Positions 52,042-64,000 of a stretch of DNA of 64,000 nucleotides are shown piece after piece. The stretch is from Pegea sp. RAD2-039 (lineage: Eukaryota; Chordata; Thaliacea; Salpida; Salpidae): positions 186,001 through 250,000 of the forward strand of contig JAQGEQ010000045.1 of the NCBI GenBank assembly GCA_034620365.1, given 5' to 3'. Numbering within the stretch: position 1 is the stretch's first letter; every line of letters starts with the position of its first letter. A program made the translations under genes and the position numbers. Below the pieces are notes generated by a model. It did not search any database. It saw nothing but the letters and a program-made list of their open reading frames with translations, and was not told where the DNA came from.

Positions 52042-55000
52042 CTAAATTAATGTTGGAGATTTTTCAAGGCGATTAGGAAACTTTTTTATTGAAGAGCGGA
52101 AATGCTTGACAACAAAAGTCCCGGGTAACATCCTGTCCAATGACAAGAGGTAGGTGATCTATTCGTGATAAGTTTAATTTTTAAAGATTCAATTAATTTA
52201 ACTCAATTTAATTTGAAGATTTAAATATATTGTAAAAGTTATCCCTAAAAGCTGAAATCTAATTTTAATTAAAACTACAAGATTATCACTCAATCTAATT
52301 TACAAATGTAGTTAAACAAACCTTTTTTAAAAGATATTGATATTCTGATCGTTGTCTAACAGCTTCAATATCTCCAACAGCTAAACCAATCAGTAAGTTT
52401 ATCAATAGGATGGGAATAAGAATAATAAAAAGAAGCATCAGTAAAAGAATTTCGTTAAAATACAACAAAGTATTTTCATTTGAAATTCCTTCAACATAAT
52501 ATTCCTTCCATCCTATCTCACCAATCATCATGGTAATGACATTATAAAAAGAAAGTATCTGAGACTTAAACCCAAAGCTCTATAACAAGTAATAATTAAT
52601 AATTTATTTCTATAATTCTTTAAATCTTACAACAGGTTCATTCCGAAAAATGACAAAAAATGCAAAAGCAAAAGCCAATAAGAGCACGAAAAAAGTTAAA
52701 CAGACTACCAGTAAAGTTTTTAAAACGTTAAAAAACATTGAGATGTATATTCCACCTACACGCGACCTGTTGATAAGAAAACTTTATCATCATACCTTTT
52801 AACAAACTTCAAACTTACTTTTGTATCAGGAAAAGAATATTGAACCAACCTAGAAAAACTATGAAAGAACCTAACTGCGCCCAATGTTGTTTACCGTCAC
52901 ATAAGATCAGGATTGCATAAATCAGTTCAGATATATTTAAACAAGAGTCAAATATATTTGGAAGGTCCTTAAAAAAGTCTAGTCCCTAAGAATAATTGGA
53001 AATATTTAGAAGCAAGCAAAGGTTAATCACTCAATAATTCCAAGTAAGTAGAGTAGTTATGATTATTTGTTTTTAAAATAAGATTTTTAAATAACTATTA
53101 GCTTTGTTTCTTACCTTATTAAAACATATTAAAGAATATAAACAGGCAGAAACTTTGTTGAAATAGTAAACTAGTATTATTTATTATAATAATAATTATT
53201 ATTATCTTATAAACTTATTACAAAGCTAATTGACCGAGTTTTTTAAATTGATTAATTCATAAAGTTTTAAAATGTTAAATTGACTGACTCTATAGAAAAA
53301 TAATAAAATATTTTTCAATTGAGATAGAGTACAAATAATAATTATGATAATAACAGCGACAGTTCGTATAAGTTCTGTTGTATTTGAATCAATCTCAGGG
53401 TTGAAAGAAATCCTGTAGTCTGAAGGAGCATTTCTAAAAAATATTCAAATAATAAGAAATTATTTAATTAAAAAGAAGTTCAACCTTTTAACGGCTAGAT
53501 TGTTTCTATCAAAACAAATTAACCAAGAAGATGCTACAAGGTTGATAGCATGGGTGACACAATTAAGTCTGAATATATATTTTCCGTATCCTTCCCTAGA
53601 TTTCAAAATTAAGACACATTTATCAGTTTGAAAATACTTCAATAAAATATGTTTCAACTTTAAAAGATCAAATGAAATAATGACAAAAAAATTATGAAGA
53701 ATTAATCATTTAAAATTTGATTTATTATATCGACAGTTTTAGTAAAATTAAAGCTATGAAAAGCTAAAGAATAAACATAAATGATGTCTAAACTTGAAAT
53801 TAAAAAACACTTACCATTTATAAGATAAATATTTTAATACTAATGGATGGTTTAAACATTTTTCACGTTTGAAAGTTACCATCATCTACAAAAGTAACTT
53901 CAAACATTTTTTATTTGTTTTTTAATATGAACTTACTGTAATAACAGGCATTAAAGAAAGGTTATTACTTTCAATGACCTGTCCAGTTAAACGTTTCATG
54001 ATTTTGTTCAAAGATAAGAAAGACCGAATGCGTTCTAATATTCTGTTTTTTTCTGACTCATGTTTAAGTTTATGGTATGGATGATCTAGATACTGATACA
54101 AAAAAATTAATTTTAAAACTAATACTTTTTTAAAAACAGAATTATAAAATTTTATTCGATTTTTAATATATATTATTACTGTCACCAACAAATAAAATAT
54201 TTTTATACTTACTTTAAGTTTATATTCAACCCAATAATTTTTATCAAAAATATCTAAATCAGCAGTAATAACACATCGATTCATAGCAATCTACAAAATA
54301 TTTACACCAAAAACAAATCAGATTATCTTTAAAAGATAATTATAATTAATTTTAAAAGATAATCCTTATTATATTAAAAATGAATTATTTAAAGATTAGT
54401 GAGTGAACTAACATTGCTGATCAAGTAAAAACTTTTAACTTTTATTTTAAAATCACAATTTTCGCTTACAATGCATGAGTCTGGTAAGTGCTTCGCCATC
54501 AGCATCATTGGACAAGAAGCGAAGCCACATCTCCAGAACGTACTGACCTGAAAAACTTCTTCCCATCTTGAATGCTGTAAATCATTTACTTCAATATTAG
54601 AAGAAAAAATGGCAAGTTTGGAATTAAGCTAAAAACTTATTAAATTCATTCTGTATATGCAACAAGTTTATGAATAAATTAGTTTAATGTCTTTTAATGG
54701 AAATTAAAAAGAGAAGGGGACCTAGAACGGAACCCTTGTGACTTGACTAGGAGTAGATACAGATCTTTCTACACGATTTTGTTGGTTTCTATCTGATAAG
54801 TAATTTTCAATCTACTCTAACTTTACTGCTACTAATCTTCTGATGAGGTCTTCAATGAAAACTAAAAAGAGAAGGGGACCCTGAGGAACACCACTGGTGA
54901 CTTGACTAGGAGTGGATACAGATCTTTCAACATGAGTTTGTTGGATTTTACCTAACAAGTATATTAATATACAAAAAGTTTATGATAAAATTGCTTTATG

Positions 55001-58000
55001 TAAAAATGTTATTAAGAACTAAATATTGTAATATCTAAATTGGATTTAAAAGTACCTGTATAATTACGTTCGTACTTTCTTTGTTTTTGTAAATTATTGC
55101 GATAGTGAATGGAGAACAACCGTTAGAGTTGTTACTTATAGCTGCGTCCAAGCTTAAAAGAAGATCAACAACTTTCGGATAATTTTTGTATGCTGCGATA
55201 TGAAGTGCTGTGTTCTGTGTTTTTATAGTTAATGTTTTTTTACATTATTTGCTTCAAGCTAATATTGGTAAGAATTTTGATAAAAAATATTTAAGTTTAA
55301 GTTTTTACTTAATTTATAGGAAAAAAAATGTTGGTTGCATCTTTAATGATAGTGACTCTAAAAAGAACCTTAAAAAATCCTTCTTATTTTTTTATTTATG
55401 AATTGAACAACCAGCTTGAATAACCGATTGTTGTAAAAATATACTTTGTAATTATCAATATGAAATTAGGACACACTTTTTGATTGTCTTCATTATCAAG
55501 CATTTGTGGATTCATTTCCAACAAAGTTTGGATAATTTCACAATGACCGAACTCTGCTGCTATGTGAAGAGGTGTTTTTCCAGCGATATTTCTCGAAATA
55601 TTTGCCCCTCTAAAGATATTTATTCATTTATAAATGCAAAGGAGAGTACTTGAAGAAAGCATCTCTAGCTAACATGCATTCTCACAAATATATATTATAT
55701 ATAACTAAGTTAAAAATATAGAAAGATAAAGATGTAACACATTATTTTTAATTTGATGAACTTTAATAGAATTGTTCAGAAAATAGAAACAAACTGTTTG
55801 AAATCGTTTTTGAAGTTTAGATACTCTAACAACAACATTTATGACCTATTCAGTAAAAGTTGGACTATCCTTTTATAGCCATTCATTGATGCCAGGTGTA
55901 AAGGTGTTTGCCCGTCTCCATCTCTTTCGTTAACCAGTTGATACCCCTAAAAAACTTGTTGATATCTAACTTAAACTAAAAGTGATTATTATAACAAATT
56001 TCATAAAACAAACATCAATAGCTATTCATTGAAACAAATATTTACTTTTTCATTTTCTAACAGACATAAGCATATGTCATATTGTCCATTCATTGCTGCA
56101 TGATGAAGAACAGATTGACTACACCAGGATTTTTTCCTTATATCAACACCGACGCTTAGTGCAGCCCTTACACTTGCAACATTACCATTTTGGCAAGCAT
56201 AGTGTAATGGACTTAAACCATTTGAGTCTAGCTCAAGCAGCATGGCTTGTAGAGGCTGGTCCTAAATGAGATCTATCAAAACTTGGAGATAATTCAAGAT
56301 TTTGATAACTTACAGAGAAGTGAACCTTACTCCACTGAATTCGAGTTATATCTCCGCCAGCACAAAGTAGAAGATGAAAAAAGTTTTGTTGTAAATGATC
56401 CTTCATACATTTATTCAATCAGTTTAAATTATTCAAAGTTTTGGTTTCAGATATATTTGGAAAAATTTAATAAATATTTATCATTTATAATAAAATCATT
56501 ATTTTTTAAATAATCGATATTTGAAAGATAGTAAATAGAAGTACTTTTTAAAAATAATGAATATTGATAAAATAAATTCTGACTTTAACATTTAGATCCG
56601 CACCAAGTCTCGCTATCAATAAAGCTGACCTCCAGCAACTCCTAGAAAGCGCTAGAAGAAAGGGGGTCCGAGAAAGAAGATCTTTTGCGTTAAGATCTAC
56701 ATCCAGCTCAGCCAGAAATTCGATGGTTTCGTGATGATTAAACATAGCAGCTCTAAATAATGTTTAATTCTTGATTTGATTAAAGATTTCAACTAAAGTT
56801 TAACTTGTGTAATGGAGTTTGTCCGGCTTTGTCTTTGATAGATAACGCTTGTAAGAGTTTAGTGGGTTGATACTCGTGAAGAACTTTCAACATTTTCGTA
56901 TTTCCTTGTGAGCAAAGTAAATGTGAAGGTGTGGTCCCATTAAACTGTTGAGCATCTAATCTTGCGCCATATCTAGTTACAAAATGTCTTAAAACTAGAT
57001 TCGAAATCTCAACTAATTAATACTTTACACAAATCTTGATAATTTCATCGCATCCGCCTAAGATAGCGCAATGAAGAGGTTGGTTAGACTCTGAATCACA
57101 ACTTGATAAAAGATCTTCGTTTGAATCTTTCCATTGGTGATCTTGCGCCAGCAAATAAGTCATTACACTAAATCAAAAAGAACAATAAATTAAAAGATTT
57201 CAAATTTCGAAAGCAATTCAGAATAAAGTTTTAAAGGATAGATAGAAATAAACATCTCTATGATCTTTTATAAACGTTTTTCATATTTCAAGTTTAGAAT
57301 ATCTTTCAACTAACTTAATCGAACTGCAAAAGGCAGCTATATGAACAGCTTTACTTCCTTCTTTGCATGAATGAAATACATCTGAACCGCACTTAATAAG
57401 AAAGTCAACAACTTCAGCTTTATCTTCACAAGCAGCAATTTGTAAAGCTGTTCGACCATTTAAGCATCTTTCATTAACATCAACCTTATTGGACCAAAAA
57501 ATCGGTTATTATTAATCTAAACATTAACCTAAACGGCAACTTTAGTTACTACTGACTTCAAAATTCTGTTATTTTTAAATTTTCGTCTACCAGTTTAATT
57601 TTAAATAATTAGTAAATCAAGATAGGTTGCATAAGAGACAGACATTTTTGTTAATCAAGACTTGTAATGCGTGTAAGGAGCTATGAGAGGCAGCAACATG
57701 AAGAGCAGTGAATCCTTTATGGTTGAGAGCTGTTGGGTTCGCGCCATTAGAAAGTAAGACTTCAACGGCTTCTGATTGGTTGAATTTCGCGGCATAATGC
57801 AAAGCGGTTTCATTCATTTCATCGACAGCAGACAACACTAGATATTAGATATTTTAATGATTTTAATGATGAATTTTAAAACTTACAGTTATAACTTGAC
57901 GTATTTAGAAGATAATTAATAAAATTTGATTGTCCAAACTTTGCAGCGTGATGAAGTACAGTTGCTTTGTTTTGATCTTTTAATAAAACTAATTGAGGCC

Positions 58001-58274
58001 GATCTTGGAGAAGTTGTCCGATTCCTTTAATGTCACCAAATTGAGCAAACTAAGAAAGCAATAAAATAATTTTCAAAAATGAAATTTAATTGTTTTAAGT
58101 AATTTAATTTAAGATGATATTTATTTAAGATGATAAATACAATTTTACTTGTAGCAAAAGAATCAAAACTTTGTTTAGTTTTGGAAATCCGTTCCATTGG
58201 TCCAATTCCAAACTTAATTTTGATTCTTTTACTGCAACAATTTTTGATTTAAATAATTTTATAAACAAACTCAT
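52042..58274 (-). CDS. TRPA1: TRPA-type ankyrin cation channel
   Basis: TRPA channels are plasma-membrane, Ca2+-permeable sensors of irritants or temperature. Twenty-two exons join in phase (first 58274-58149, last 52158-52042; total 3177 nt) to 1058 aa (human TRPA1 1119). The N-terminal ~650 residues are ankyrin repeats, e.g. NKATVLHHAAKFGQ, NETALHYAAKFNQSEAVEVL, KGFTALHVAA, NGLSPLHYACQNGN, DGQTPLHLASMNGY and GKTPLHIAAEFGH. The linker before the membrane matches the family (CLNHPLVLKYLSYKW). S1-S6 follow; S5/pore/S6 contain FFNVLKTLLVVCLTFFVLLL, the pore helix and filter ITMMIGEIGW (Glu where human has Asp915), and S6 with INLLIGLAVGDIEAVRQRS, the TRPA hallmark. The tail ends soon after a MLPGTFVVKHF segment, without the long C-terminal coiled coil. 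Introns carry three LINE scraps; the last donor is GTTTGT. Orthology to TRPA1 rather than another TRPA paralog is inferred. Confidence 0.93.
54696..54962 (-). mobile_element. Two tandem partial RT copies in a TRPA intron
   Basis: Two adjacent ~115-145-bp segments (54696-54816 and 54817-54962) each match the LINE region around 23236-23410, which encodes RT motif B (GVPQGSVLGPLLF) and its upstream residues. Both run in the same orientation. Small indels break the frames (e.g. between AGAACGGAACCC and the next block). They are internal fragments, not 3' ends. Confidence 0.85.
55614..55745 (-). mobile_element. LINE 3'-end fragment abutting a TRPA splice acceptor
   Basis: Minus-oriented LINE tail: TATTTATTCATTTATAAATG, CAAAGGAGAGTACTTG, CATCTCTAGCTAAC, CATTCTCACAAAT and GATGTAACACATT. 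Its 3' terminus ends within ~5 bp of the acceptor of TRPA exon 11 (TCTTTAG, exon from 55609), in the same orientation as the gene. Confidence 0.85.
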
Positions 58275-60090
58275 TCTTAATCACTAACTTTTTTTCTTTT
58301 TAAATTTAGGCTTCATTGTACCAACAGATTTTCAACTATTCTGTAAGCTCTTTTACACTACATATAAGAAAATGTTTTTTTATTTATTACTATTAAATAT
58401 AAGGAAACTCACAAACAAGATACAACTGAAATTTGTTTATTTTCTTATTATCTTTATTTATTATCTTTAGTCAAGGTCTTTTTGTGAAACAAAAACTGAT
58501 AAATTTATTAAAAAAAACTTAAGTAAAATTCCTTATTTAAAAAAACACTTTTTATTTCTTGAGTTGGTAAATTTTGAAAAAAATCTAACGCTACTTTCAA
58601 AACGTTATTTTTTAACTCGATTAATTGTGCTTTTTTCTGTCAGCTTTAATTTTAACTCCTTTTAGGTGGTTCTTCAATCTAATTGTAATTATGACTTTAA
58701 ACCAAATTGAATACAAAATTTATAATAAACAAAATTACAAGAAGTTTATTTATGAATTTGCAAAATAAAATAAATAGATATTTAAATGATAAACTAAATA
58801 AATCGCCAATTATTTCTAATAACTAGTGCATAGCATTATTTTTCATTTTTCAGAAAAAGCCCTTATCACTTTGATCAATGTTCTGCTTAAAATTGGAGTT
58901 CAAAACACAAGCTTATATATAAACAAATAATGAAACTAAATGTAATTTAAACAGAATATGAATAGTAAACAACAAAAAGATTATAGAAATATCAATAGTT
59001 CATAAAGGTCAAACATATTTGTTCGATAGGTAAAGGTAAAAAGGAAATGGTGCGGTTGATGTATTTTACTTTTACTCTTTTACATAAGAGTTATTGACGT
59101 CAACAGATGGTCAATGAGTTATTTTATTTTCATGAATAAAAGAAAGTAAACCAAAGAAATTAAAATTGTCGCATAATAACTCTTTGAAAAATATCTATGA
59201 ATAAGTTAATAAAAGTTCCAAAAATAGTTTATTTTAAGTAAAACCATTAAGTTATTCTATAAAAGCTATATTCATAGAAAATAGTTTAAGTAATAACTTG
59301 ACTAATAATAATTTCACTTTATTTTTTATCTTATTGTCACCACACAAAAATGATGATACAATTATTTAGTCAACAACTTTTAAACTAACTTATTTTAACT
59401 CAGAGGTAAACTAAAGTAATTAAAATATGACAAATATTCTAATGATATAACTGTAAATTAAAAGTATGAAATTAAGAGGTAAATGATATGACTTTTATAA
59501 GTTTTCCAGACGATGAAATGACTTTTAATATTAATTATCTATCAAATTTTTGTTTTAAAAATAAATGCAAACTTTTTAAGTTATTTTAAACGACAGGTGA
59601 TGTTTATAAAGAAATTATCGCTTTGATGATGTAAATGTTCTGATGCAAGCTAAAGATTTAAATATCACCAAGACAAATTTGATTAAACAAATCAAAGTTT
59701 TAAAGTTTTATTTTTATTGGAAACAAGTTTGAAGTGTTTAAAAGATAATATTATTAACAACCGTTGGAAAAATATTTAAGACATCTTATGTTTTGAAAAT
59801 ATCTCTGTAAGAACTGCGAAAAAAACCCATTAATATGAAAGTAAAAATTAACAAATTCCAGAAAACGTTTCATGAATGAATAAAAGAAGGAAGCATGAAC
59901 TGCGTCAATATCTGTAAAGAATATAAAAACGAACATTTCTTCGACTGAATATTGCAAGTTACAAACAAGTAAGTCTGAATGTTATTATTGTTTGAAATAA
60001 AAATTTGATATTTTTAAACTTTAACAAACTTAATTATAACAAACAATAATAAAAAATTTGATTTTTTAATGATTCAAACCTCTTGTAGCT
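58275..60090. other. Divergent intergenic region between TRPA and the 197-aa gene
   Basis: Should contain both promoters. No exon recognised. A CTTGTAG acceptor-like site ends 2 nt before the start codon of the next gene. Confidence 0.4.
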
Positions 60091-60684
60091 ATGGACAAAA
60101 ATCAAAAACCAACAGACCCTGAAAAGAAAAGTGAAGAAGACATAGAAGAAAAAATCGAAGCGACCGTGGCGGCAGGAGAGAAGAATAGCGCAGCCCCAGA
60201 GATTGTAAAAATCGTTTGTTCACGAGAAAATCTTTGTTGGAAACCTGAACTTGATACCAAACAAGTGAAGGTTTTCGATTCTGGTAATATTGACAACAAT
60301 ATTAATACAGATTTATTAAAGTTTCACTGTGTCGCAGTCATAATTAATAAAAAGAAGTATTGCTTTTTCTATCATAGAAATAACAGCGAAGACCATTACG
60401 TTAAATATAATGAGGAAAACAAAACTCTTGGACTGAGTACTGAAAAACTAGACATCAAAAGCATTGGGGATGATCATGTACCGACTCATCCTTGCAGTTT
60501 TACCTTGAACGCAGATACGGATCAAAGTTCATCTGGATTAATGAAGGGTGTAAAGGCTTCACCAGATGGAGAAATCTTTGAAAAATGGGTTGTATGGTCA
60601 AGGAATGGTATTGTTCATTGTGCAGATACTCTAAAAGAAACTGATAAAAAAGCATGTTGGGAAATTAAAGCACAAGATGATTGA
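60091..60684 (+). CDS. Unrecognised 197-aa protein
   Basis: I do not recognise this protein. It is one uninterrupted frame with codon texture like real genes and a clear stop and AATAAA at 60823-60828. The first ~35 residues are Lys/Glu-rich and probably disordered (KKSEEDIEEKIEATVAAGEK). The rest (~40-197) looks like a compact beta-rich domain with seven scattered Cys and several Trp, including FHCVAVIINKKKYCFFYHRN, THPCSFTLNAD and EKWVVWSRNGIVHC. There is no signal peptide or membrane segment. The end is charged (CWEIKAQDD). A splice-acceptor-like CTTGTAG lies 2 nt before the ATG, so a 5' UTR intron or trans-splicing is likely. Confidence 0.7.
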   Translation: MDKNQKPTDPEKKSEEDIEEKIEATVAAGEKNSAAPEIVKIVCSRENLCWKPELDTKQVKVFDSGNIDNNINTDLLKFHCVAVIINKKKYCFFYHRNNSEDHYVKYNEENKTLGLSTEKLDIKSIGDDHVPTHPCSFTLNADTDQSSSGLMKGVKASPDGEIFEKWVVWSRNGIVHCADTLKETDKKACWEIKAQDD

Positions 60685-61632
60685 TGTTAATCGTATTTTA
60701 ATTGTAATAATATCGGCTACCCAAGAATTCAATTTAAGCTCTCTATTATTTCTAAAGTAATTGTATTATACACTTTTCTTGATTATAAAATGTTGACTGT
60801 TTATCATTTTAAAGAAATTTGTAATAAAGTAATTGTTTATTTCAAAGTTCACTTTTAATCAGTTTTTAGCCATTTAAGTTTTAAAAATTAAGAAAAACTG
60901 TAAATAAGCTGAATTTGATGATTTAGAAAAAATTGTTTTAATTTTAATTTAAAACAACAAAGAGATAATTTTTTGTACAATTAAAAGTTTAAATCAGATT
61001 TTCATAAAATTACCTAGTAAGTAAGTTTTGACATAAAAAGTTTTATTCTAAAAAATCAACCAAAATAGATGAATAATTAAGTGAGGTTCTTAAGCAACTT
61101 TTAACTTATCAATTATCAAGACTTTAGTGTATCTTTTAAAGATTCAATTTGTGCTCATATTTTCCCCCTATAAAAATTTCAAAGATAAAATGTGATGATA
61201 ATCAGTTTAATAGATTTTAAAGAAATAAGAGGCTGCAAAGAAGATCTCTTAAATTGAATTAAAGATGTTATTTATTCACTACACTTATCCATTTATGATC
61301 TAAAATTCTTTAATGTTTTAGGTTTAAACTTTGATAAATTTAAATTTGTAGAAATGAATTTTTTGTTTCCTCTTTAACATTAGATACTCTTTTGGCTTCC
61401 ATGAGATTCAAACAATCTTTTCTGGAACTTTATTTTCAAATTCTCATTGCTAAGAACAGATAAATGGTAGAGACACAAAAATGATAAAATTTTTTAAACT
61501 TAAATCAGTTAAAATCACAAAAAAAGTTTTTTAACAGAGATATCAAATTAAGAAGATTTTATTTTGGAATATAAACCTTAAGCTTATCTAAAACATCTTT
61601 TGAATTTTCTGAAATATTTATACAGATTTTGT
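60685..61632. other. Convergent intergenic region
   Basis: 3' ends of the 197-aa gene (+) and CRLS1 (-) face each other here. No other feature seen. Confidence 0.4.
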
Positions 61633-63136
61633 TCATTTCTTTTTAGGGGTAATGATACGAAACGCGTCTTGACGAACAGCATAACTAATAGCAGAAATAG
61701 AAGTAGTAGAAGCAGTTACAATCCATAAACATTTCAGTAAATCGTGATCAACAAACCCAAACACCGGAGCACACATAGATAACCACAATAGAAGCATTTG
61801 AAGTGCTGTGTTTATCTGCCAAAGTCGTTTATTTATAAAATTATTCTTAAAAAAAGCATAATTTTTGTGAGAAACTTTTCAAAATAATAAAAATGAAGTT
61901 TATATAAAATGTTTTATTTTCTAGAAGCATTGTCATAAAGCGCAAGAAGTTTATTTGATAAGAGAATCATTTGCAGAATTTATTTATTTAAATATCAACT
62001 TAACATATCTTAAATGTTTTCTATTTAAAGCTGACATTATAGAGTTTATCTTTTGATTTAAAAGGCACAAATTCATTTTACCTTACTAATAGTGGATGCA
62101 GTAACTTCAACATTAACTAGGTTTGGATCAAAATATCGTTTCAACGTCAGCGGTGGTGGGCATGTCTTATATCTTAGATATAAACCAATCAAAATCAAGA
62201 GTAAATCACGTGCCACAAACAAACTTGTTAAATAAACTAGAAATATAAATTTTGTTGATGATTAAAAATTTAATAATTTTATAGAATTTACTTGGTATGA
62301 TTCCAACATAAGTCAAACTGATGCAAGTGGTTGCTACTAATAGCTTATCACCAAGAGGATCTAGTACAGAACCAAGAGCAGATTGCTGTGATGGCCATTT
62401 TCGTGCAATTATTCCATCAAACTAATTAAAAAGAAGTTAGAAATAAAGATGTATGAATCTACAGATTTATTTTATAGAAGTTTCGAGAACTCATTTAAAA
62501 AAAATGAATCTAAAAATTGATACTTAAATTTTAGGTGAAAAAAACTTTTATTATCTTAAATTAGAAAAATAAGACTTTAAAATTGAAAAAAGAAAATAAT
62601 TTTAATTAAAAAATTTTATATTTCATTTAGCTATAAATTTCAACAGAAAATAAAGAAATTTTTTAAGCAAAACTTACTAAATCTGTTAAACTAGCAACAG
62701 CAAACAACATCAATGCAGAAGAATGATTTGATGTAAGGATCAAATATCCAATATAAGGAGATGATATCACTCTGAAAGATGATAACAAATTTGGAATAGT
62801 AAAGATTTTATCTTTCTGAAAATAAACAAAATAATTATTCTTAAAATCTAATATTTTATATAAATTTATATTTGAAATTAAATTTTAAAGACAATATTTT
62901 GATGCAAAACAAACTTTTTTATCAACTTCATCGTGAATAAATCGATTGAAGTTATATTTGGATTCTTCTTTAAAGTGCTTTTGATTTATAGAAGAATAAT
63001 TTTCTTTAGAAGAAAAAATCCTTTTTTTATCGAATATTCCAAAATAAGATGAACTTTGAAAGAAATTCTTTTCATTTTGAAATAGAATTCTTTGACAATT
63101 TTTACAGAAATGTTTTGAAAAATGATAAGTTATCAT
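61633..63136 (-). CDS. CRLS1: Cardiolipin synthase
   Basis: Joins CDP-diacylglycerol and phosphatidylglycerol into cardiolipin in the mitochondrial inner membrane. Five exons in phase (63136-62915, 62815-62678, 62421-62292, 62236-62082, 61815-61633) give 275 aa (human 301). The first exon (74 aa) is basic, Ser/Phe-rich and poorly conserved, fitting a presequence. The core begins [20 protein letters not shown]. The CDP-alcohol phosphotransferase motif is complete across exons 2 and 3: DLFDGIIAR, eight residues, then [10 protein letters not shown]. Then [39 protein letters not shown] and [11 protein letters not shown] follow, and the frame ends with a Lys-rich tail. Intron 1 uses a GTTTGT donor. 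Confidence 0.92.
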
Positions 63137-64000
63137 TGAAATTGTTTAAAACAATTAATATCTACAAATAAATAATTTTAAAATGACAAAAAACCTTCAC
63201 CAAGAGAAAGGCTACAAAGTTAGATAATATCTTATAAAATATCAAAATTAATTACTTTTGAATTAAATTCTTTATAATAAAATCATCACATGTTGCTTTG
63301 CTAAATGTTAATACAAATTCAGAAAATCATATATCGAATATCACTCAATTTTATTTATATCAAAAATACAAATATAAGAGTTCTGATGTCTTTGACAATA
63401 TTGTTATCGAAAACCTTGTTTTAATAAGGGTATTCCCGAATTATGAAAGGATCAACAATCGAAATATTGGTGGTTAAAAAAATATTTAAAATATACTTTA
63501 TTATTTTACCAAGAGCTTGTTTTATGGTAAACAATTAAAAAAGTTATCAGATTTTAATAATAAACTTTTTAATTTAGAATGAAAGTTGTTATAAATATTC
63601 GAAAAAGTTGTCATATATATCTTGAGCTGTTTTTTAACTAGACGACTTTTAACGAGTTTTAATTCTTTAATCCAAAGAAAAATAAAATTTCTGAATTACA
63701 CGAGATGTAATCTACAAGTAAAATTATCAAGGATTATTTAACTGATCAAATAAAATACAATTATCAAAAAATAGCTCATGTGTTTCAGACATACAACCGA
63801 AAGCACCATAAATTAAAAAAACTAAGTTAGAACTTATACATTTAAAATGCAATTAATAAGGAATTTGTAGAAAAGAAGTCTTGTATAAAACTTCAGGAAA
63901 AAAGATTTTACCGTCTTTTTAACAAATATCTGAAAATTAATTAAGATTTCTACGTAATTTTGATTTAAACATTTCTAACAAAATGGCATTTTCAAAAGTA
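63137..64000. other. A/T-rich region upstream of CRLS1
   Basis: Presumed CRLS1 promoter at the left; no other gene or element recognised up to the window end. Confidence 0.4.

Noticed and set aside
52117..52146. TRPA last-exon acceptor at CATTGGACAG
   Set aside because: It would give a short tail in another frame; the CGAATAG acceptor at 52159 gives ITYLLSLDRMLPGTFVVKH, which fits the TRPA post-S6 region.
54530..54560. Extra intron inside TRPA exon 13 (GTCAGT donor)
   Set aside because: Reading straight through keeps the frame open and matches the family spacing (WEEVFQ to CPMMLMAKHLP).

Overview
This is animal nuclear DNA from a compact, very AT-rich genome (roughly a quarter G+C by eye). 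Thirteen spliced or intronless protein genes could be traced, and every one was assembled by hand from conserved protein matches with phase-checked GT-AG introns, many of them only 40-60 bp. The gene set (TRPA channel, RNPS1, REG-gamma proteasome activator, RNF4-type SUMO-targeted ubiquitin ligase) is metazoan. A short TTAGGG-like tract argues weakly against insects (TTAGG) and nematodes (TTAGGC). A small-genome spiralian or another reduced animal is possible, but the taxon cannot be fixed from the sequence.

Layout, left to right: a tRNA-headed SINE and a decayed non-LTR retrotransposon (0.36-1.7 kb); HAT1 (-, 3.78-6.78 kb) with a retrotransposon scrap in an intron; an intergenic block with a second decayed RT scrap and a minisatellite (8.3-9.9 kb); an RNF4-like STUbL (+, 10.4-12.1 kb); a PARL-like mitochondrial rhomboid (+, 13.6-15.3 kb); a stray copy of one acyl-CoA dehydrogenase exon (17.1 kb); RNPS1 (+, 18.96-19.72 kb); an acyl-CoA dehydrogenase (+, 19.96-21.94 kb); a 5'-truncated LINE with an open RT frame (-, 22.2-23.8 kb); PSMD4/Rpn10 (-, 24.9-27.5 kb); GALE (-, 30.9-32.8 kb); PSME3 (+, 37.1-38.4 kb); a domesticated pogo-like transposase apparently fused to a Tudor/chromo-barrel domain (+, 41.2-45.8 kb); HIBCH (-, 46.1-47.9 kb); a 22-exon TRPA channel (-, 52.0-58.3 kb); an unrecognised 197-aa gene (+, 60.1-60.7 kb); and cardiolipin synthase CRLS1 (-, 61.6-63.1 kb).

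There is no operon logic. Several products share a compartment or pathway (PARL, acyl-CoA dehydrogenase, HIBCH and CRLS1 in mitochondria; RNF4, PSMD4 and PSME3 in the ubiquitin-proteasome system), but this may be chance. The most unusual items are the Tudor-transposase fusion, the SINE/LINE pair sharing a 3' tail, a second GC-rich SINE-like insert inside the fusion gene, an inverted repeat pair one copy of which fills most of a HIBCH intron, recurrent GTTTGT splice donors, a GC-AG intron in PSME3, and a stop-free 48-bp intron in GALE.
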